The notes below the pieces were generated by a model, which saw nothing but the letters and a program-made list of their open reading frames with translations, did no database searches and was not told the DNA's origin. Source: Verrucomicrobiales bacterium (GTDB taxonomy: Bacteria > Verrucomicrobiota > Verrucomicrobiia > Limisphaerales > Palsa-1400). From it: a stretch of DNA of 57,758 nt. The stretch spans positions 1 to 57,758 of the forward strand of contig PLIU01000426.1 of the NCBI GenBank assembly GCA_003140095.1, given 5' to 3'. A program made the translations under genes and the position numbers. Shown here in pieces: positions 26,310 through 35,767 of this stretch (positions are counted from its first letter, which is position 1; every line of letters begins with the position of its first letter).

Positions 26310-26681
26310 CACTCCAGTTTAACCGGTTTCGGCCGCGGCGCCAGCAGAGCATGCACGCCAAAAGCAACCAGGCCAGCGCAGGCGAGCCTCGCCCAGCGAT
26401 GACAGCCCATTAAATGGGTCGCAAGACTGGCGGCGGCAGGCGGCTCTTCGATTGAGGAAAACATCGGCCCATTAAACTGCCAGAAACGCGGCCAAAAGCC
26501 AAGCAGACTCTCATGGGTATTTGGTCATTGCCCCCATGCCCGGCCAAGACCCGCCGACGGACCGTTGGCCCGTTAAAGTTTTTCCGGCGCGTGCCGATAC
26601 CGTTCTAGCGACCAGTGCGGATGGACTGGAGAAGGCTGTTGCTGTAAATGGCCCAAGTTCGTCCCCAAACTCGCCACATGC
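26310..26681. other. divergent promoter region with repeated GCCC(A/G)TTAAA motif
   Basis: No gene in these ~370 bases between the divergent TPR and PAS-kinase genes. The motif 'gcccattaaa' or 'gcccgttaaa' occurs at ~26407, ~26469 and ~26570; the first is part of the palindrome 'cccattaaatggg'. Confidence 0.5.
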
Positions 26682-28637
26682 TTGAAGACACAGCCTTTTC
26701 TCTCGCCGATTGAGTTGATGGCGCTGGCCCTCCTGCTTGCGACGCCAATGCAAGCGCAAAGCGTGGCCGGCGGCTATTCCGATGCTGTAGGCTTCGGGGC
26801 CATGGGCGGCATCATTCTTTTGCTATTGGCCTGGACTCAGGCGCTTCGCCGACAGTTGCGGCGCGTCCTGCCTTCGGCCCTCGCCGACAACGGCGGCCCG
26901 GAAGTTCCCGGCCAGATCGACGCGGAATCCTCTTGGGACGATGAGCATGCGTGCCTGCGCGCTCTGCTGGAGCATTCCTCCGATTTCATCTATTTCAAGG
27001 ACCGAGAATCGCGTTTCCGCCGGTGCAGCAAGGCGGTTTACGAACGATTCGGAGTTACCCAACTAGGCATCATCGGGAAAACCGATTTCGATTTTTTTGA
27101 CGACTCCTACGCCCGGCCCGCTTTTGAAGCCGAACAGGAAATCCTGCGTAGCGGCCAGGCCTTCCACGGCAAGGTCGAGAGGGAAATCCTCCACGACGGG
27201 ACCGAACAATGGGGGCTGACAGCCAAGATGCCATTGCGCAACAAAGCCGGAAAAATCATCGGCACCTTCGGCATTTCCAAGGACATTACAGAGCTTAAGC
27301 GAACCGAAACCCAGCTCGCCTGTGAACGGGACTTGTTGACCATGCTCCTGGACAACATGCCCGACTTCATCTACTTCAAGGACCTCCAGTCGCGCTTCGT
27401 TCGGGTCAGCCGGTCCAAACTGGAATGGGCGCTCGCCCTGGCCCGCAACAATCACCTGATGTCGTCCAAGGACAACGGCCACGGCAGCCCGCCCGCGCAA
27501 TTGGCCGGCCTGACGGAGTTCGCCCAATATCTGTTGGGCAAGACCGATTTCGACATCTATGCCGAGGAGCGCGCCCGTTCCGCCTTCGAGGATGAGCAGG
27601 AAATCATTCGCACCGGCGCGCCCCTGATCGGCAAACTGGAAAAGACCGTCCATCAGGACGGCAAGATCAGTTGGTTGGTGACCAACAAGATGCCGTGGCG
27701 CGCGCCCGACGGCACGATCATCGGGACTTTTGGCATTTCCAAAGACGTGACCTTCATCAAGGAAGCCGAGGCGAATCTGGAAAACAGTCACAAGAAATTG
27801 ATGGAGGCCTCGCGCCTGGCCGGCATGGCGGAAGTGGCCACCACCGTGCTCCACAATGTCGGCAATGTCCTCAACAGCGTTAACATTTCCGCCTCCATGG
27901 CGGCGGACAAGGTCAAGAGTTCCAAGACGGCCAACCTGGCCCGGGTCGCGGACATGCTGCGAAAGCACGCGGACGGCCTGACGGACTTTTTGGCCAGCGA
28001 TCCCAAAGGCTCCAAGCTGCCCGCCTACTTGGCCACCGTGGTGGAGTGCCTGGCGGCGGAACAAAAAGAAGTATTGGCCGAGCTCTCCTCCCTCTGCGCC
28101 AATATCGAACACATCAAGGAAATCGTCGCTATGCAGCAAGCTTACGCCAGAGTTGCCGGCCTGCAGGAAACTTTGCAGGCCACCGAATTGATCGATGACG
28201 CTCTGCGCATGAACGCCGGCGCTGTCGAGCGCCAGCATGTCCGGGTGATCCGTGAATACTCGGCCATTCCGCCCATTTTAGTGGACAAACACAAGGTCCT
28301 GCAAATCCTGGTCAATCTCATCCGCAACGCCAAGCACGCCCTGGAAGACCACGGCCCCGACGAGAAACGGATGATCCTGCGGGCCGCGCCGGGCGAAAAC
28401 GGCACCGTGAAACTCTCTGTCATTGACAACGGCGTCGGCGTCGCCGGCGAAAACATGACCCGCATTTTCGAGCACGGCTTCACCACGCGCAAGAACGGCC
28501 ACGGCTTCGCCCTGCATAGCGGCGCCCTGGCCGCGCGCGAGATGGGCGGGACCCTCAGTTGCCACAGCGCCGGCCCGGGCCAGGGTGCGGCCTTCACACT
28601 GGAACTGCCGCTGCATCCGCCGGAGGAAAACGAGTGA
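26682..28637 (+). CDS. membrane-anchored sensor histidine kinase with two PAS domains
   Basis: A 651-residue protein from TTG 26682 ('MKTQPFLSPIELMALALLLA', a signal or first helix); a second helix lies at ~37-53. Two similar PAS domains (~92-207 and ~222-360) each start 'DFIYFKD' and end 'GTFGISKD(I/V)T', evidence of internal duplication. The H-box 'ATTVLHNVGNVLNSVNISA' (His391) belongs to the HNVGN variety of HisKA. The ATPase shows 'NLIRNAKHALEDHG', 'VIDNGVGVAGENM' and 'KNGHGFALHSGALAAREMGG'. Its stop overlaps the GTG start of the next gene (GTGA), so kinase and hybrid are co-translated. Confidence 0.88.
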   Translation: MKTQPFLSPIELMALALLLATPMQAQSVAGGYSDAVGFGAMGGIILLLLAWTQALRRQLRRVLPSALADNGGPEVPGQIDAESSWDDEHACLRALLEHSSDFIYFKDRESRFRRCSKAVYERFGVTQLGIIGKTDFDFFDDSYARPAFEAEQEILRSGQAFHGKVEREILHDGTEQWGLTAKMPLRNKAGKIIGTFGISKDITELKRTETQLACERDLLTMLLDNMPDFIYFKDLQSRFVRVSRSKLEWALALARNNHLMSSKDNGHGSPPAQLAGLTEFAQYLLGKTDFDIYAEERARSAFEDEQEIIRTGAPLIGKLEKTVHQDGKISWLVTNKMPWRAPDGTIIGTFGISKDVTFIKEAEANLENSHKKLMEASRLAGMAEVATTVLHNVGNVLNSVNISASMAADKVKSSKTANLARVADMLRKHADGLTDFLASDPKGSKLPAYLATVVECLAAEQKEVLAELSSLCANIEHIKEIVAMQQAYARVAGLQETLQATELIDDALRMNAGAVERQHVRVIREYSAIPPILVDKHKVLQILVNLIRNAKHALEDHGPDEKRMILRAAPGENGTVKLSVIDNGVGVAGENMTRIFEHGFTTRKNGHGFALHSGALAAREMGGTLSCHSAGPGQGAAFTLELPLHPPEENE

Positions 28638-31162
28638 ATACCGACCCCACACCGATCCCACGCATTTTGGTCATCGACGACAATCGGGCCATCCACAGTG
28701 ACTTTCGCAAGATCCTGTGCCCCTCCTCCAGCGCCCCATTGGAGATATTGGAAGCGGCCCTCTTTGGCCCGGAGGAAGCGAACGTCAAACCGCAGGTCTT
28801 CGACATGGATTCCGCCTACCAGGGCCAGGAAGGATTGGCCTTGCTGGAACAATCGCTCAAGGAGGGCCGTCCCTATTGGATGGCGTTCGTTGATGTGAGA
28901 ATGCCGCCGGGATGGGACGGGGTGGAGACGATCGCCAAACTGTGGGAGGCAGCCCCGGAATTGCAGGTCGTCATCTGCACCGCCTATTCGGATTATTCCT
29001 GGAGCAGCATGACCTCCAAGCTCCAACACCGGGACCGCCTCGTCATTCTGAAGAAACCGTTCGACGCGATGGAAGTGCTGCAATTGGCGGCGGCGCTGAC
29101 GGAAAAGTGGCGCCTGCTCCAGCAATCCAAACTCAAAATGGAGCAATTGGAGATCCTGGTGGCCGACCGCACCAAGGTCTTGTGCCAAACCAATGATACC
29201 CTCAAAAAGGAGGTGCAGCGCCGCCAGCACACCGCCGAAGCCCTCTCCGCAACCGAGGAGCGCTATCAGTTGCTCTTCCACAAAAACCCGCTGCCCATGT
29301 GGGTGATCGATTTGGACACGCTGGTCTTCCTCGCCGTCAATGAAGCGGCGGTCAAGCAATACGGCTATTCGGCCGAGGAATTCGCTTCCATGACCATCCG
29401 CAACCTGCACGTGCCGGAGGACATCCCTTCCGTCATGGAACTGCTTTCCGCGGACAAGGTTCGCATGCCGTCCGCTGGGTTAATTGTCAAACACCTGAAA
29501 AAGGATGGCACCACGTTTTTCGCCGAGCTGGACTCTCGGGTCGTGACTTTTTCCGGTCGCGAAGCCAAACTGGCCTTGGCCAACGACATCACCGAGCGCA
29601 GATTAGCCGAGGAACGGGTGCGGGAACAAGCCGCCCTGCTGGATCTGGCCAGCGACGCCATCCTGGTTCAAGACCTCGCCGGCAAAGTCCGCTTTTGGAG
29701 CAAAGGGGCCGAGCGCCTCTATGGCTGGAAGGCCGCTCAAGCCCTGGGCAATCAGATGGAATCCCTGTTTCCCGAGCAGGACAAACCGGCCCTGGCGTCC
29801 GCCGAACAGGAATTGCTGGCCCGCGGCGAGTGGATCGGTGAACTGCGCAAACATACCCAAAACGGGGAGGAAGTGACCGTCTCCAGCCGCTGGACCCTTT
29901 TGCGCAACGACCGCGGCGAACCCGCCTCGGTGCTCAAAATCGACACCGACATCACCGAAAAGAAAAAACTCGAGGCCCAGTTTTTGCGCGCCCAACGCAT
30001 CGAAGGCATCGGCACCCTGGCCACCGGCATGGCGCACGACCTCAACAACATCCTGGCGCCCATTCTCATGTCCGCCGGTTACTTGCGCTGGGACATCCCT
30101 GCCGACGAACGTGAAAAGGCCATCGGGCGCATCGAACTTAGCGTCAAGCGCGGCGCCGAAATCATCCAACAGGTCCTCACCTTCGGGCGAGGCATCGACG
30201 GCGAACGGGCGGCGGTCAAACCGGCCGAATTGCTGGCGGAAATCGCTGAGATAATCGGCCAAACCTTCCCCAAGAATATCATCCTGGAGGTGGACAGTCA
30301 GCCCAACCTGGGGCCGCTACTGGGCGACCGCACCCAAATCCACCAGGTCCTGCTCAATTTGTGTGTCAACGCCCGCGACGCCATGCCCAAGGGCGGCCAC
30401 CTGAGACTGCGCGTGAACACGGCAACCCTGACCGAACCGATGGCCGCCCTGCCCACACCGGCCCAGCCAGGCCCTTACATCGTCTTTGAAGTGGCCGACA
30501 CCGGCTGCGGCATTGGCGCCGCCGACCGCGAGCGCATCTTCGATCCCTTCTTCACCACCAAGGAAGTCGGCAAAGGCACCGGCTTGGGTTTGTCCACGGC
30601 CTTGGGCATTGTGCAGAGCCATCGCGGCGTGGTCACTGTGGAGAGCGAACCGAATCGCGGCACGACTTTTAAAGTATTTTTGCCCGCCTCATCCGAAGCC
30701 TCGGACAACCACACCACCCAGATCAACCAGCTTCCGCCCCGCGGCGCCGGCGAAGTCATTCTCATTGTGGACGACGAGCCTGATGTCGTGGAGGGCTTGC
30801 GCCAATTGCTCGAAAAACACAATTACCGCGTTTACACCGCCGCTAATGGCGAGGAAGCCCTGGACCTGATCGGACGCCGCGAGCAGAAAATCGACGCCAT
30901 GGTCACCGACATTATGATGCCGGCCATGGACGGGATGGCGCTGATCCGCGCCGTGCGGTCGGTGATGCCGGAATTGAAAGTCATCGCTTCCACCGGCTTG
31001 GGCACCGACATGGGCGGCACCACGCGCACACAGGAATTGAAATCCCTGGGCGTGGCCCACTTTCTTCCCAAGCCTTATGGCACGGAGAAACTGCTGAACA
31101 TGCTGCATCAGTTGCTCGGCAAGTCGGCCAACACCAACCCGGCGTTGCGCCAGGCAAATTGA
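28634..31162 (+). CDS. hybrid signalling protein: REC-PAS-PAS-HisKA-HATPase-REC
   Basis: 842 residues starting at GTG 28634, which overlaps the TGA of the upstream kinase; the in-frame extension upstream is that gene's shadow. REC1 (~10-155) has 'ILVIDDNRAIHSDFRKIL' and Asp87 in 'MAFVDVRMPPGWDG', with an unusually long insertion between beta1 and beta3. A coiled coil (~160-205) precedes PAS domains at ~208-322 and ~330-445. HisKA has 'GTLATGMAHDLNNILAPILM' (His468) and the ATPase 'NLCVNARDAMPKGG' and 'KGTGLGLSTALGIV'. REC2 (~708-830) has 'ILIVDDEPDVVEGLRQLL' and Asp759 in 'MVTDIMMPAMDG'. It is likely to receive phosphate from or relay it to the neighbouring kinase. Confidence 0.92.
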   Translation: MNTDPTPIPRILVIDDNRAIHSDFRKILCPSSSAPLEILEAALFGPEEANVKPQVFDMDSAYQGQEGLALLEQSLKEGRPYWMAFVDVRMPPGWDGVETIAKLWEAAPELQVVICTAYSDYSWSSMTSKLQHRDRLVILKKPFDAMEVLQLAAALTEKWRLLQQSKLKMEQLEILVADRTKVLCQTNDTLKKEVQRRQHTAEALSATEERYQLLFHKNPLPMWVIDLDTLVFLAVNEAAVKQYGYSAEEFASMTIRNLHVPEDIPSVMELLSADKVRMPSAGLIVKHLKKDGTTFFAELDSRVVTFSGREAKLALANDITERRLAEERVREQAALLDLASDAILVQDLAGKVRFWSKGAERLYGWKAAQALGNQMESLFPEQDKPALASAEQELLARGEWIGELRKHTQNGEEVTVSSRWTLLRNDRGEPASVLKIDTDITEKKKLEAQFLRAQRIEGIGTLATGMAHDLNNILAPILMSAGYLRWDIPADEREKAIGRIELSVKRGAEIIQQVLTFGRGIDGERAAVKPAELLAEIAEIIGQTFPKNIILEVDSQPNLGPLLGDRTQIHQVLLNLCVNARDAMPKGGHLRLRVNTATLTEPMAALPTPAQPGPYIVFEVADTGCGIGAADRERIFDPFFTTKEVGKGTGLGLSTALGIVQSHRGVVTVESEPNRGTTFKVFLPASSEASDNHTTQINQLPPRGAGEVILIVDDEPDVVEGLRQLLEKHNYRVYTAANGEEALDLIGRREQKIDAMVTDIMMPAMDGMALIRAVRSVMPELKVIASTGLGTDMGGTTRTQELKSLGVAHFLPKPYGTEKLLNMLHQLLGKSANTNPALRQAN

Positions 31163-31222
31163 TATCCTCAGACGCAATGGATGCTCCTGTAAACGCATAG
31201 TTCAATTACTGCCGCCCTTGAG

Positions 31223-31649
31223 CCGGGGGAATTTGGTCGGCCTTTTTCGCCACCGGTCACTCAAATTTTGGCCAATTCTCCACCTGGCAGGTTTGATTTG
31301 GTTTGATTTACTTTGATTAGGTTTGATCCGGCCACATTCGTCCCTTTGGTCGTTTGCGTCCCTTTCTCATCGTTCAAGCAAGCGCCACGCCGAGCCCAAT
31401 CCACTTTGACCCGGTTGACTGGGTTTGACCCCGGGGGAATTTGGTCGGCCTTTTTCGCCACCGGTCACTCAAATTTTGGCCAATTCTCCACCTGACAGGT
31501 TTGATTTGGTTTGATTTACTTTGATTAGGTTTTGATCCGGCCACATTCGTCCCTTTCGTCCCTTTGGTCGTTTGCGTCCCTTTCTCGTCGTTCAAGCAAG
31601 CGCCACGCCCGGCCCAATCCGGTTTGATCCGGTTTGATTTGGTTTGACC
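31223..31649. repeat. tandem ~210-bp repeat with decamer arrays and block C
   Basis: Two direct copies, 31223-31430 and 31431-31649, each start 'ccgggggaatttggtcggcc' and run through 'ccaattctccacctg', a TTTG array (copy 1 at 31292, 31302, 31312 and 31322; copy 2 at 31500, 31510, 31520 and 31531), then block C (31321-31390 and 31531-31610). Copy 2 has one more 9-bp 'cgtcccttt' unit. The second copy ends in a further array (TTTG near 31623, 31633 and 31643) that joins repeat copy B. No gene. Confidence 0.85.
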
Positions 31650-31935
31650 GGGCTGTCGGCTGAATCATTAGCGTCTATTCGCGGTTGACCAAGGTTGACT
31701 CGCCCGTTCGAGGCCTTCCTCGTTATCGATAACGGGCATTTAAGGATGCCATACCGAACTTCGCGCACAGCCCGACAGTCGGAGAGACACTACATCTGCT
31801 CCAGGCGGCTTTGCGTATTATGGCTTGGCGCGCCGGATTAGCGGGCAGCCGTCGTTCCCAAGTTCTCAAAGAACATCATCTCTCAACGCTTTTACACTCC
31901 CACACCATAGCCAGACACGCAAGCCGTTTTTTGGG
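31640..31935. repeat. ~297-bp dispersed repeat, copy B (inverted to 7338-7634)
   Basis: On the minus strand it begins 'cccaaaaaacggcttgcgtg' and ends at the decamer array, exactly like copy A. Differences are scattered substitutions and a few 1-3 base indels. The next ~250 bases (31936-32182) contain no gene I can support. Confidence 0.85.
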
Positions 31936-32182
31936 TAGTGTCCTAATCTGATTTTCTCCGGCTAGATCGCCATGTGGTGAAAACAATGAGCCTGTGCAAA
32001 CAATTACGAAAGTGTAGTATGGCGGCGTAGTAAACCAATATGCGATAACGTAGCCTAAAAAAATCGGCCCGTTATCCACATAATGATTTTCTCTCGTCGA
32101 GTGATTTTTTCCTTTGCTTCGCGTCCGCGATAATCGCCGCTCTAACCGTGCCATCTTTGTGTCGCATGATGCCTTCGCCACA

Positions 32183-32279
32183 CTTCAAGGGTGTTTTCCA
32201 TCGGCTTGCGTCCACGGATATGGATGCGGCTTCAAGTTGGCAAAAAGCGGGTCCAGCCGCAAACCCAATCGCTGGCGCA
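32183..32279. repeat. ~95-bp dispersed repeat, copy 2
   Basis: It runs from 'cttcaagggtgttttcc' to 'cccaatcgctggcgc' and matches 4862-4954 in inverted orientation. It lies ~95 bases upstream of the recQ start, between repeat B and the gene. Confidence 0.75.
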
Positions 32280-32373
32280 CGGCGAATGGACTCATATGAA
32301 TGCATCGTCCAATTCTTCCACACGCCATCGAAAAGCTGGCTTTCCTGGCCCGGCTGCGTTTTACTCACCGCCG

Positions 32374-34245
32374 ATGGATGCGGCCGAAAAGTCCTGGCTG
32401 GAGTTGCTCAAGCGTTACTTCGGCTTCACTTCGTTTCGCCCCTTGCAGCGCGAAATTATTGGCGATACGCTCGCCGGCAAGGATGTCTTCGCGCTGCTGC
32501 CCACCGGCGGGGGCAAATCGCTCTGCTTTCAATTGCCGGCCTTGCTCCGCCCCGGCCTGACGTTGGTGGTTTCGCCTTTAATCGCGCTGATGAAGGACCA
32601 GGTCGATGCCCTCCAAGCCGCCGGCGTCGGGGCCACTTTTCTCAATTCGACCCTTGCCTCCACCGCCTCCGCGCAACGCCTGCGCGGCCTGCACCGGCAC
32701 GAATTCCGCCTGCTCTATGTCGCGCCGGAACGTTTGATGCTGCCGGGGTTTTTGGGCGATTTGCAAAAGTGGAATGTCAACCTGATCGCCGTCGATGAGG
32801 CGCATTGCATCAGCGAATGGGGGCACGATTTCCGGCCGGAATACCGCCAGCTCTCGGATTTGCGCGCGCTCTTGCCGAACGTGCCGATGATGGCCCTAAC
32901 GGCCACCGCGACGGAGCGCGTGCGGGCCGACATCATCAAGTTGCTGCAATTGCGCGAGCCGAATTGTTTCGTGGCCAGCTTCAACCGGCCCAATCTCAAC
33001 TATCGCGTGCTGGCCAAAGCCAAACCCGCCGCGCAGGTTCTCGAATTTCTGCGAGCGCGCCCGCGCGACAGCGGCATCATTTATTGCCAGAGCCGCAAAG
33101 GCGCCGGGGCCCTGGCTCTTCAACTGGCCCAACACGGGATTCCCGCCAAGCCGTATCACGCCGGCTTGACGGCTGGGGAGCGCAACGAGCACCAGGAACT
33201 TTTCCTGCGCGATGACGTCCGGGTCATGTGCGCGACCATTGCGTTCGGCATGGGCATCAACAAACCCAACGTCCGTTTCGTCATTCATCACGACCTGCCC
33301 AAGAATATCGAAGGTTATTACCAGGAAACCGGACGCGCCGGACGCGACGGTTTGCCGGGCGAATGTGTCTTGTTGTTCAGCGCCGGGGACGTCGCCAAGC
33401 AACAGGGCTTCATCGAGGAGAAAACCCCGGAGGAACAATTGCTGGCCCGCCAACAACTCCGCCAAATCGTTCATTACGCCGAATCGGGCGGCTGCCGCCG
33501 GGCCGAGTTGCTGCGTTATTTCGGCGAAACTTTCCCGTCGGACAATTGCGCCGGCTGCGACAATTGCCTCGCCCCGCGCGCCACCTTCGACGGCACTCTG
33601 GCCGCGCAAAAGCTCTTGTCGTGTGTCTTCCGCATCCGACAGCGCAGCCAGTTTGGCACGGGGTTGAATCACGTCGTGGAAGTGTTGACCGGGGCCGACA
33701 CCGACAGAATCCGAAGCTGGGGGCACCGGCAACTTTCCACTTATGGTATTGGCCGCGAGCACAGCCGGGCGGATTGGCAGGCCATCGGGCGCGAATTGGT
33801 GCGCCTGGGCTACTTGCGGCAGGCGCCGGGAAAATTCAGCACGCTCGAAGTCACCGACGACGGTTTCGCCGCCCTCCGCGAGCGCAGAAAGATCATCTTG
33901 ACTAAGCCCATGGCCGCGCCGCCAACCGCGCCGGAAAAAACGCCGCGCGCCGGCGCCATCGGCTGCGATGAGGAACTCTTCGAGCGGCTGCGGCGCTTGC
34001 GCAAGTCGCTGGCGGACGAGCGGTTGGTGCTGGCTTACATCGTGTTTTCCGACGTGGCTTTGCGCCAGATGGCGCGGTATTACCCGGCCAACGACGAGGA
34101 ATTTTCGCGCATCAGCGGCGTCGGGGAGAAGAAGCTCCAGGAATTCGGCGCTGTCTTTTTAGCCGAGATTGCCGCTCATTTGCAATCCCATCCGCGCCAG
34201 ATTTTCGCCGACGATTCCTTCCAGGCGCAAGGCAGGCGTCTCTAA
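32374..34245 (+). CDS. recQ: RecQ-family ATP-dependent DNA helicase
   Basis: A 623-residue 3'-5' DNA helicase for recombination and fork repair. I choose ATG 32374 ('MDAAEKSWLELLKRYFGFTS'), since the longer frame upstream runs through a dispersed repeat; ATG 32296 is an alternative. The motifs are 'FRPLQREIIGDTLAGKD' (motif 0), Walker A 'LLPTGGGKSLCFQLPALL', 'VDEAHCISEWGHDFRPEY' (DEAH plus the aromatic-rich loop) and motif VI 'YYQETGRAGRDGLPG'. The RecQ zinc site follows ('CRRAELLRYFGE', 'CAGCDNC'), then a winged helix and a C-terminal HRDC domain ('LADERLVLAYIVFSDVALRQ', 'ISGVGEKKLQEFG'). It is convergent with the bactofilin operon, with 3 bases between stops. Confidence 0.94.
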   Translation: MDAAEKSWLELLKRYFGFTSFRPLQREIIGDTLAGKDVFALLPTGGGKSLCFQLPALLRPGLTLVVSPLIALMKDQVDALQAAGVGATFLNSTLASTASAQRLRGLHRHEFRLLYVAPERLMLPGFLGDLQKWNVNLIAVDEAHCISEWGHDFRPEYRQLSDLRALLPNVPMMALTATATERVRADIIKLLQLREPNCFVASFNRPNLNYRVLAKAKPAAQVLEFLRARPRDSGIIYCQSRKGAGALALQLAQHGIPAKPYHAGLTAGERNEHQELFLRDDVRVMCATIAFGMGINKPNVRFVIHHDLPKNIEGYYQETGRAGRDGLPGECVLLFSAGDVAKQQGFIEEKTPEEQLLARQQLRQIVHYAESGGCRRAELLRYFGETFPSDNCAGCDNCLAPRATFDGTLAAQKLLSCVFRIRQRSQFGTGLNHVVEVLTGADTDRIRSWGHRQLSTYGIGREHSRADWQAIGRELVRLGYLRQAPGKFSTLEVTDDGFAALRERRKIILTKPMAAPPTAPEKTPRAGAIGCDEELFERLRRLRKSLADERLVLAYIVFSDVALRQMARYYPANDEEFSRISGVGEKKLQEFGAVFLAEIAAHLQSHPRQIFADDSFQAQGRRL

Positions 34246-34248
34246 AAT

Positions 34249-34929
34249 TTAATTTCCGATTTTCGCCGCGCCGACGAACACGGCGCCACTCTCGACGATG
34301 AGGTGGCCAGCCTCGACGTTGCCGAACAGACGGGCGGTGGATTTGAGTTGGACGGTGCCTGTGGTTTGCAAATGGGCTGCCAATTCGCCCGCGATCTCGG
34401 CGCCGCCGACGCGCAGGACTTCCGGCCAGCGAAAGTGGTTGCCGGCCGGTATAATGAGGCGACCCGCCGTGAAACTGCCTTTGATATGGGCGGTGGAATG
34501 GATGGCGAGCGTGCGGCGGGCCACGAGCTTGCCGATGAGGCGGCCCTTGATGACGGCGTCTCCCACGAGGGAATCAGTGTTGAGGAGATAGCCCCTTTCC
34601 TCGATGACCATGCGGCCATGCGTCCGGAAATTCTTGGAAAGACTCTGGGTGATATGATAATCGCTGAGATCCAGGTGGCTGCTGCACCGTTTGCACATGG
34701 TGGAGGCCGCCGCCACGGGCACGTCCAGTTCAGCGCCGCATTGGAAACAGACCACGCGCTTTTGTTCGAACGCGGGCGGCGGCAGTTGGGGCGGCGGATG
34801 AAGGGACTCGGCGACGCGAAAATGCGCGCGGCACTTCTTACAAATGCAGGAATAAGCCGTGCGCGGCTCCGGCTGCGTGTGACCGCATTTGGGGCAGGCC
34901 ACCGAAACCGTATCCACTTTGAGAGGCAC
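34249..34929 (-). CDS. bactofilin-like protein with N-terminal zinc ribbons
   Basis: A protein of 226 residues. Residues ~10-85 carry four CxxC pairs: 'CPKCGH', 'CICKKC', 'CFQCGAEL' and 'CKRCSSHL', consistent with two treble-clef or rubredoxin-like zinc ribbons. The rest (~100-226) is a right-handed beta-helix of bactofilin type ('GDAVIKGRLIGKLVARRTLA', 'GEIAGELAAH'-like turns, 'GNVEAGHLIVESGAVFVGAA'). Bactofilins polymerise into cytoskeletal filaments in the cytoplasm. The zinc ribbons could add a nucleic-acid or membrane-protein contact. It is the last gene of a three-bactofilin operon. Confidence 0.85.
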   Translation of the reverse strand: MPLKVDTVSVACPKCGHTQPEPRTAYSCICKKCRAHFRVAESLHPPPQLPPPAFEQKRVVCFQCGAELDVPVAAASTMCKRCSSHLDLSDYHITQSLSKNFRTHGRMVIEERGYLLNTDSLVGDAVIKGRLIGKLVARRTLAIHSTAHIKGSFTAGRLIIPAGNHFRWPEVLRVGGAEIAGELAAHLQTTGTVQLKSTARLFGNVEAGHLIVESGAVFVGAAKIGN

Positions 34930-34935
34930 TTGAGG

Positions 34936-35343
34936 TCAGAATGCGCCTGTTTTGGCGAGAGGGACCGGTTTTGGGGGCTCGCCTGCTCGCGGCGCGATGG
35001 GTGACACTTTGTTGGGATTGACTTCGGTCTGGCCCACAAAGGTGACACCCTCCTCCATCACCAACCGGGCGGCGCGGATGTCGCCGAACAATTCGGTCTT
35101 CGTTTTGATATCGATCTTTTCTTTGGCCGTGACGTTGCCATTGACCTTGCCGCGGACTATGACGGAATTGGCAGTGATGTTGCCTTTGACGACCGCGTTG
35201 TCGCCCAGGTTGAGGGTCCCCTCGGATTGGATATCACCTTCCAGTTTTCCATCGAAGGTCAGTTCGCCGGAAAAGCGGAGTGTGCCTTTGAGTTCCACGT
35301 CGGAATTCAGGACGTTCTTGGAGTCATTGATTGCTGTGCTCAT
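34936..35343 (-). CDS. bactofilin family cytoskeletal protein
   Basis: A 135-residue protein almost entirely made of beta-helix repeats: 'LNSDVELKGTLRFSGELTFD', 'GKLEGDIQSEGTLNLGDNAV', 'KGNITANSVIVRGKVNGNVT', 'ARLVMEEGVTFVGQTEV'. Short disordered ends (N-terminal ~12 and C-terminal ~20 residues, the latter proline-rich) are typical of bactofilins. It is the middle gene of the trio: 10 bases after the first and 6 before the zinc-ribbon member. Confidence 0.93.
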   Translation of the reverse strand: MSTAINDSKNVLNSDVELKGTLRFSGELTFDGKLEGDIQSEGTLNLGDNAVVKGNITANSVIVRGKVNGNVTAKEKIDIKTKTELFGDIRAARLVMEEGVTFVGQTEVNPNKVSPIAPRAGEPPKPVPLAKTGAF

Positions 35344-35353
35344 GTTGGGTTCT

Positions 35354-35767
35354 TCATTTTCTGGCTGGGATCACCAGCTCGGGCGGCCTCATTGCGCCGA
35401 CCGCTCCTGGCAGCGGCGCGGGGGAGGCCTTGTTTGGGTTGACTTCGCACTTGCCCACGAACGTGGCCCCTTCCTCGATGACCAACTTGGAAGCGCGGAC
35501 GTCGCCGAACAATTCCCCCTTGGACTTGATTTCAATTCTCTCTTTGGCGGAGACGTTGCCGCTGACTTTGCCCCGCAGGACGACGGTATGAAGCTGGAGA
35601 TTGCCACGGATGACCGCTTCGTCGTTGAGGTGCAGCGCGCCCTCCGACTGAATCTCACCGTCCAGCTTTCCGGCGAAGGTCAATTCGCCGGAAAACTTCA
35701 GGATGCCTTTGATCTCCACATCCGTATTGAGGACGTTCCGGGAACCGGTATTCGGCAGGGCGCTCAT
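35354..35767 (-). CDS. bactofilin family cytoskeletal protein
   Basis: A 137-residue bactofilin, the first gene of the operon and a close paralogue of the next one ('LNTDVEIKGILKFSGELTFA', 'GKLDGEIQSEGALHLNDEAV', 'GKVSGNVSAKERIEIKSKGE'). It forms cytoplasmic beta-helical polymers that act as scaffolds for cell-shape or envelope enzymes. Here the function is inferred from the fold only; no peptidoglycan hydrolase is next to it. Confidence 0.93.
   Translation of the reverse strand: MSALPNTGSRNVLNTDVEIKGILKFSGELTFAGKLDGEIQSEGALHLNDEAVIRGNLQLHTVVLRGKVSGNVSAKERIEIKSKGELFGDVRASKLVIEEGATFVGKCEVNPNKASPAPLPGAVGAMRPPELVIPARK

Noticed and set aside
31876-32181. A 101-codon minus-strand frame upstream of recQ
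   Set aside because: It starts in unique DNA but runs into repeat copy B, with no family resemblance and no ribosome site.
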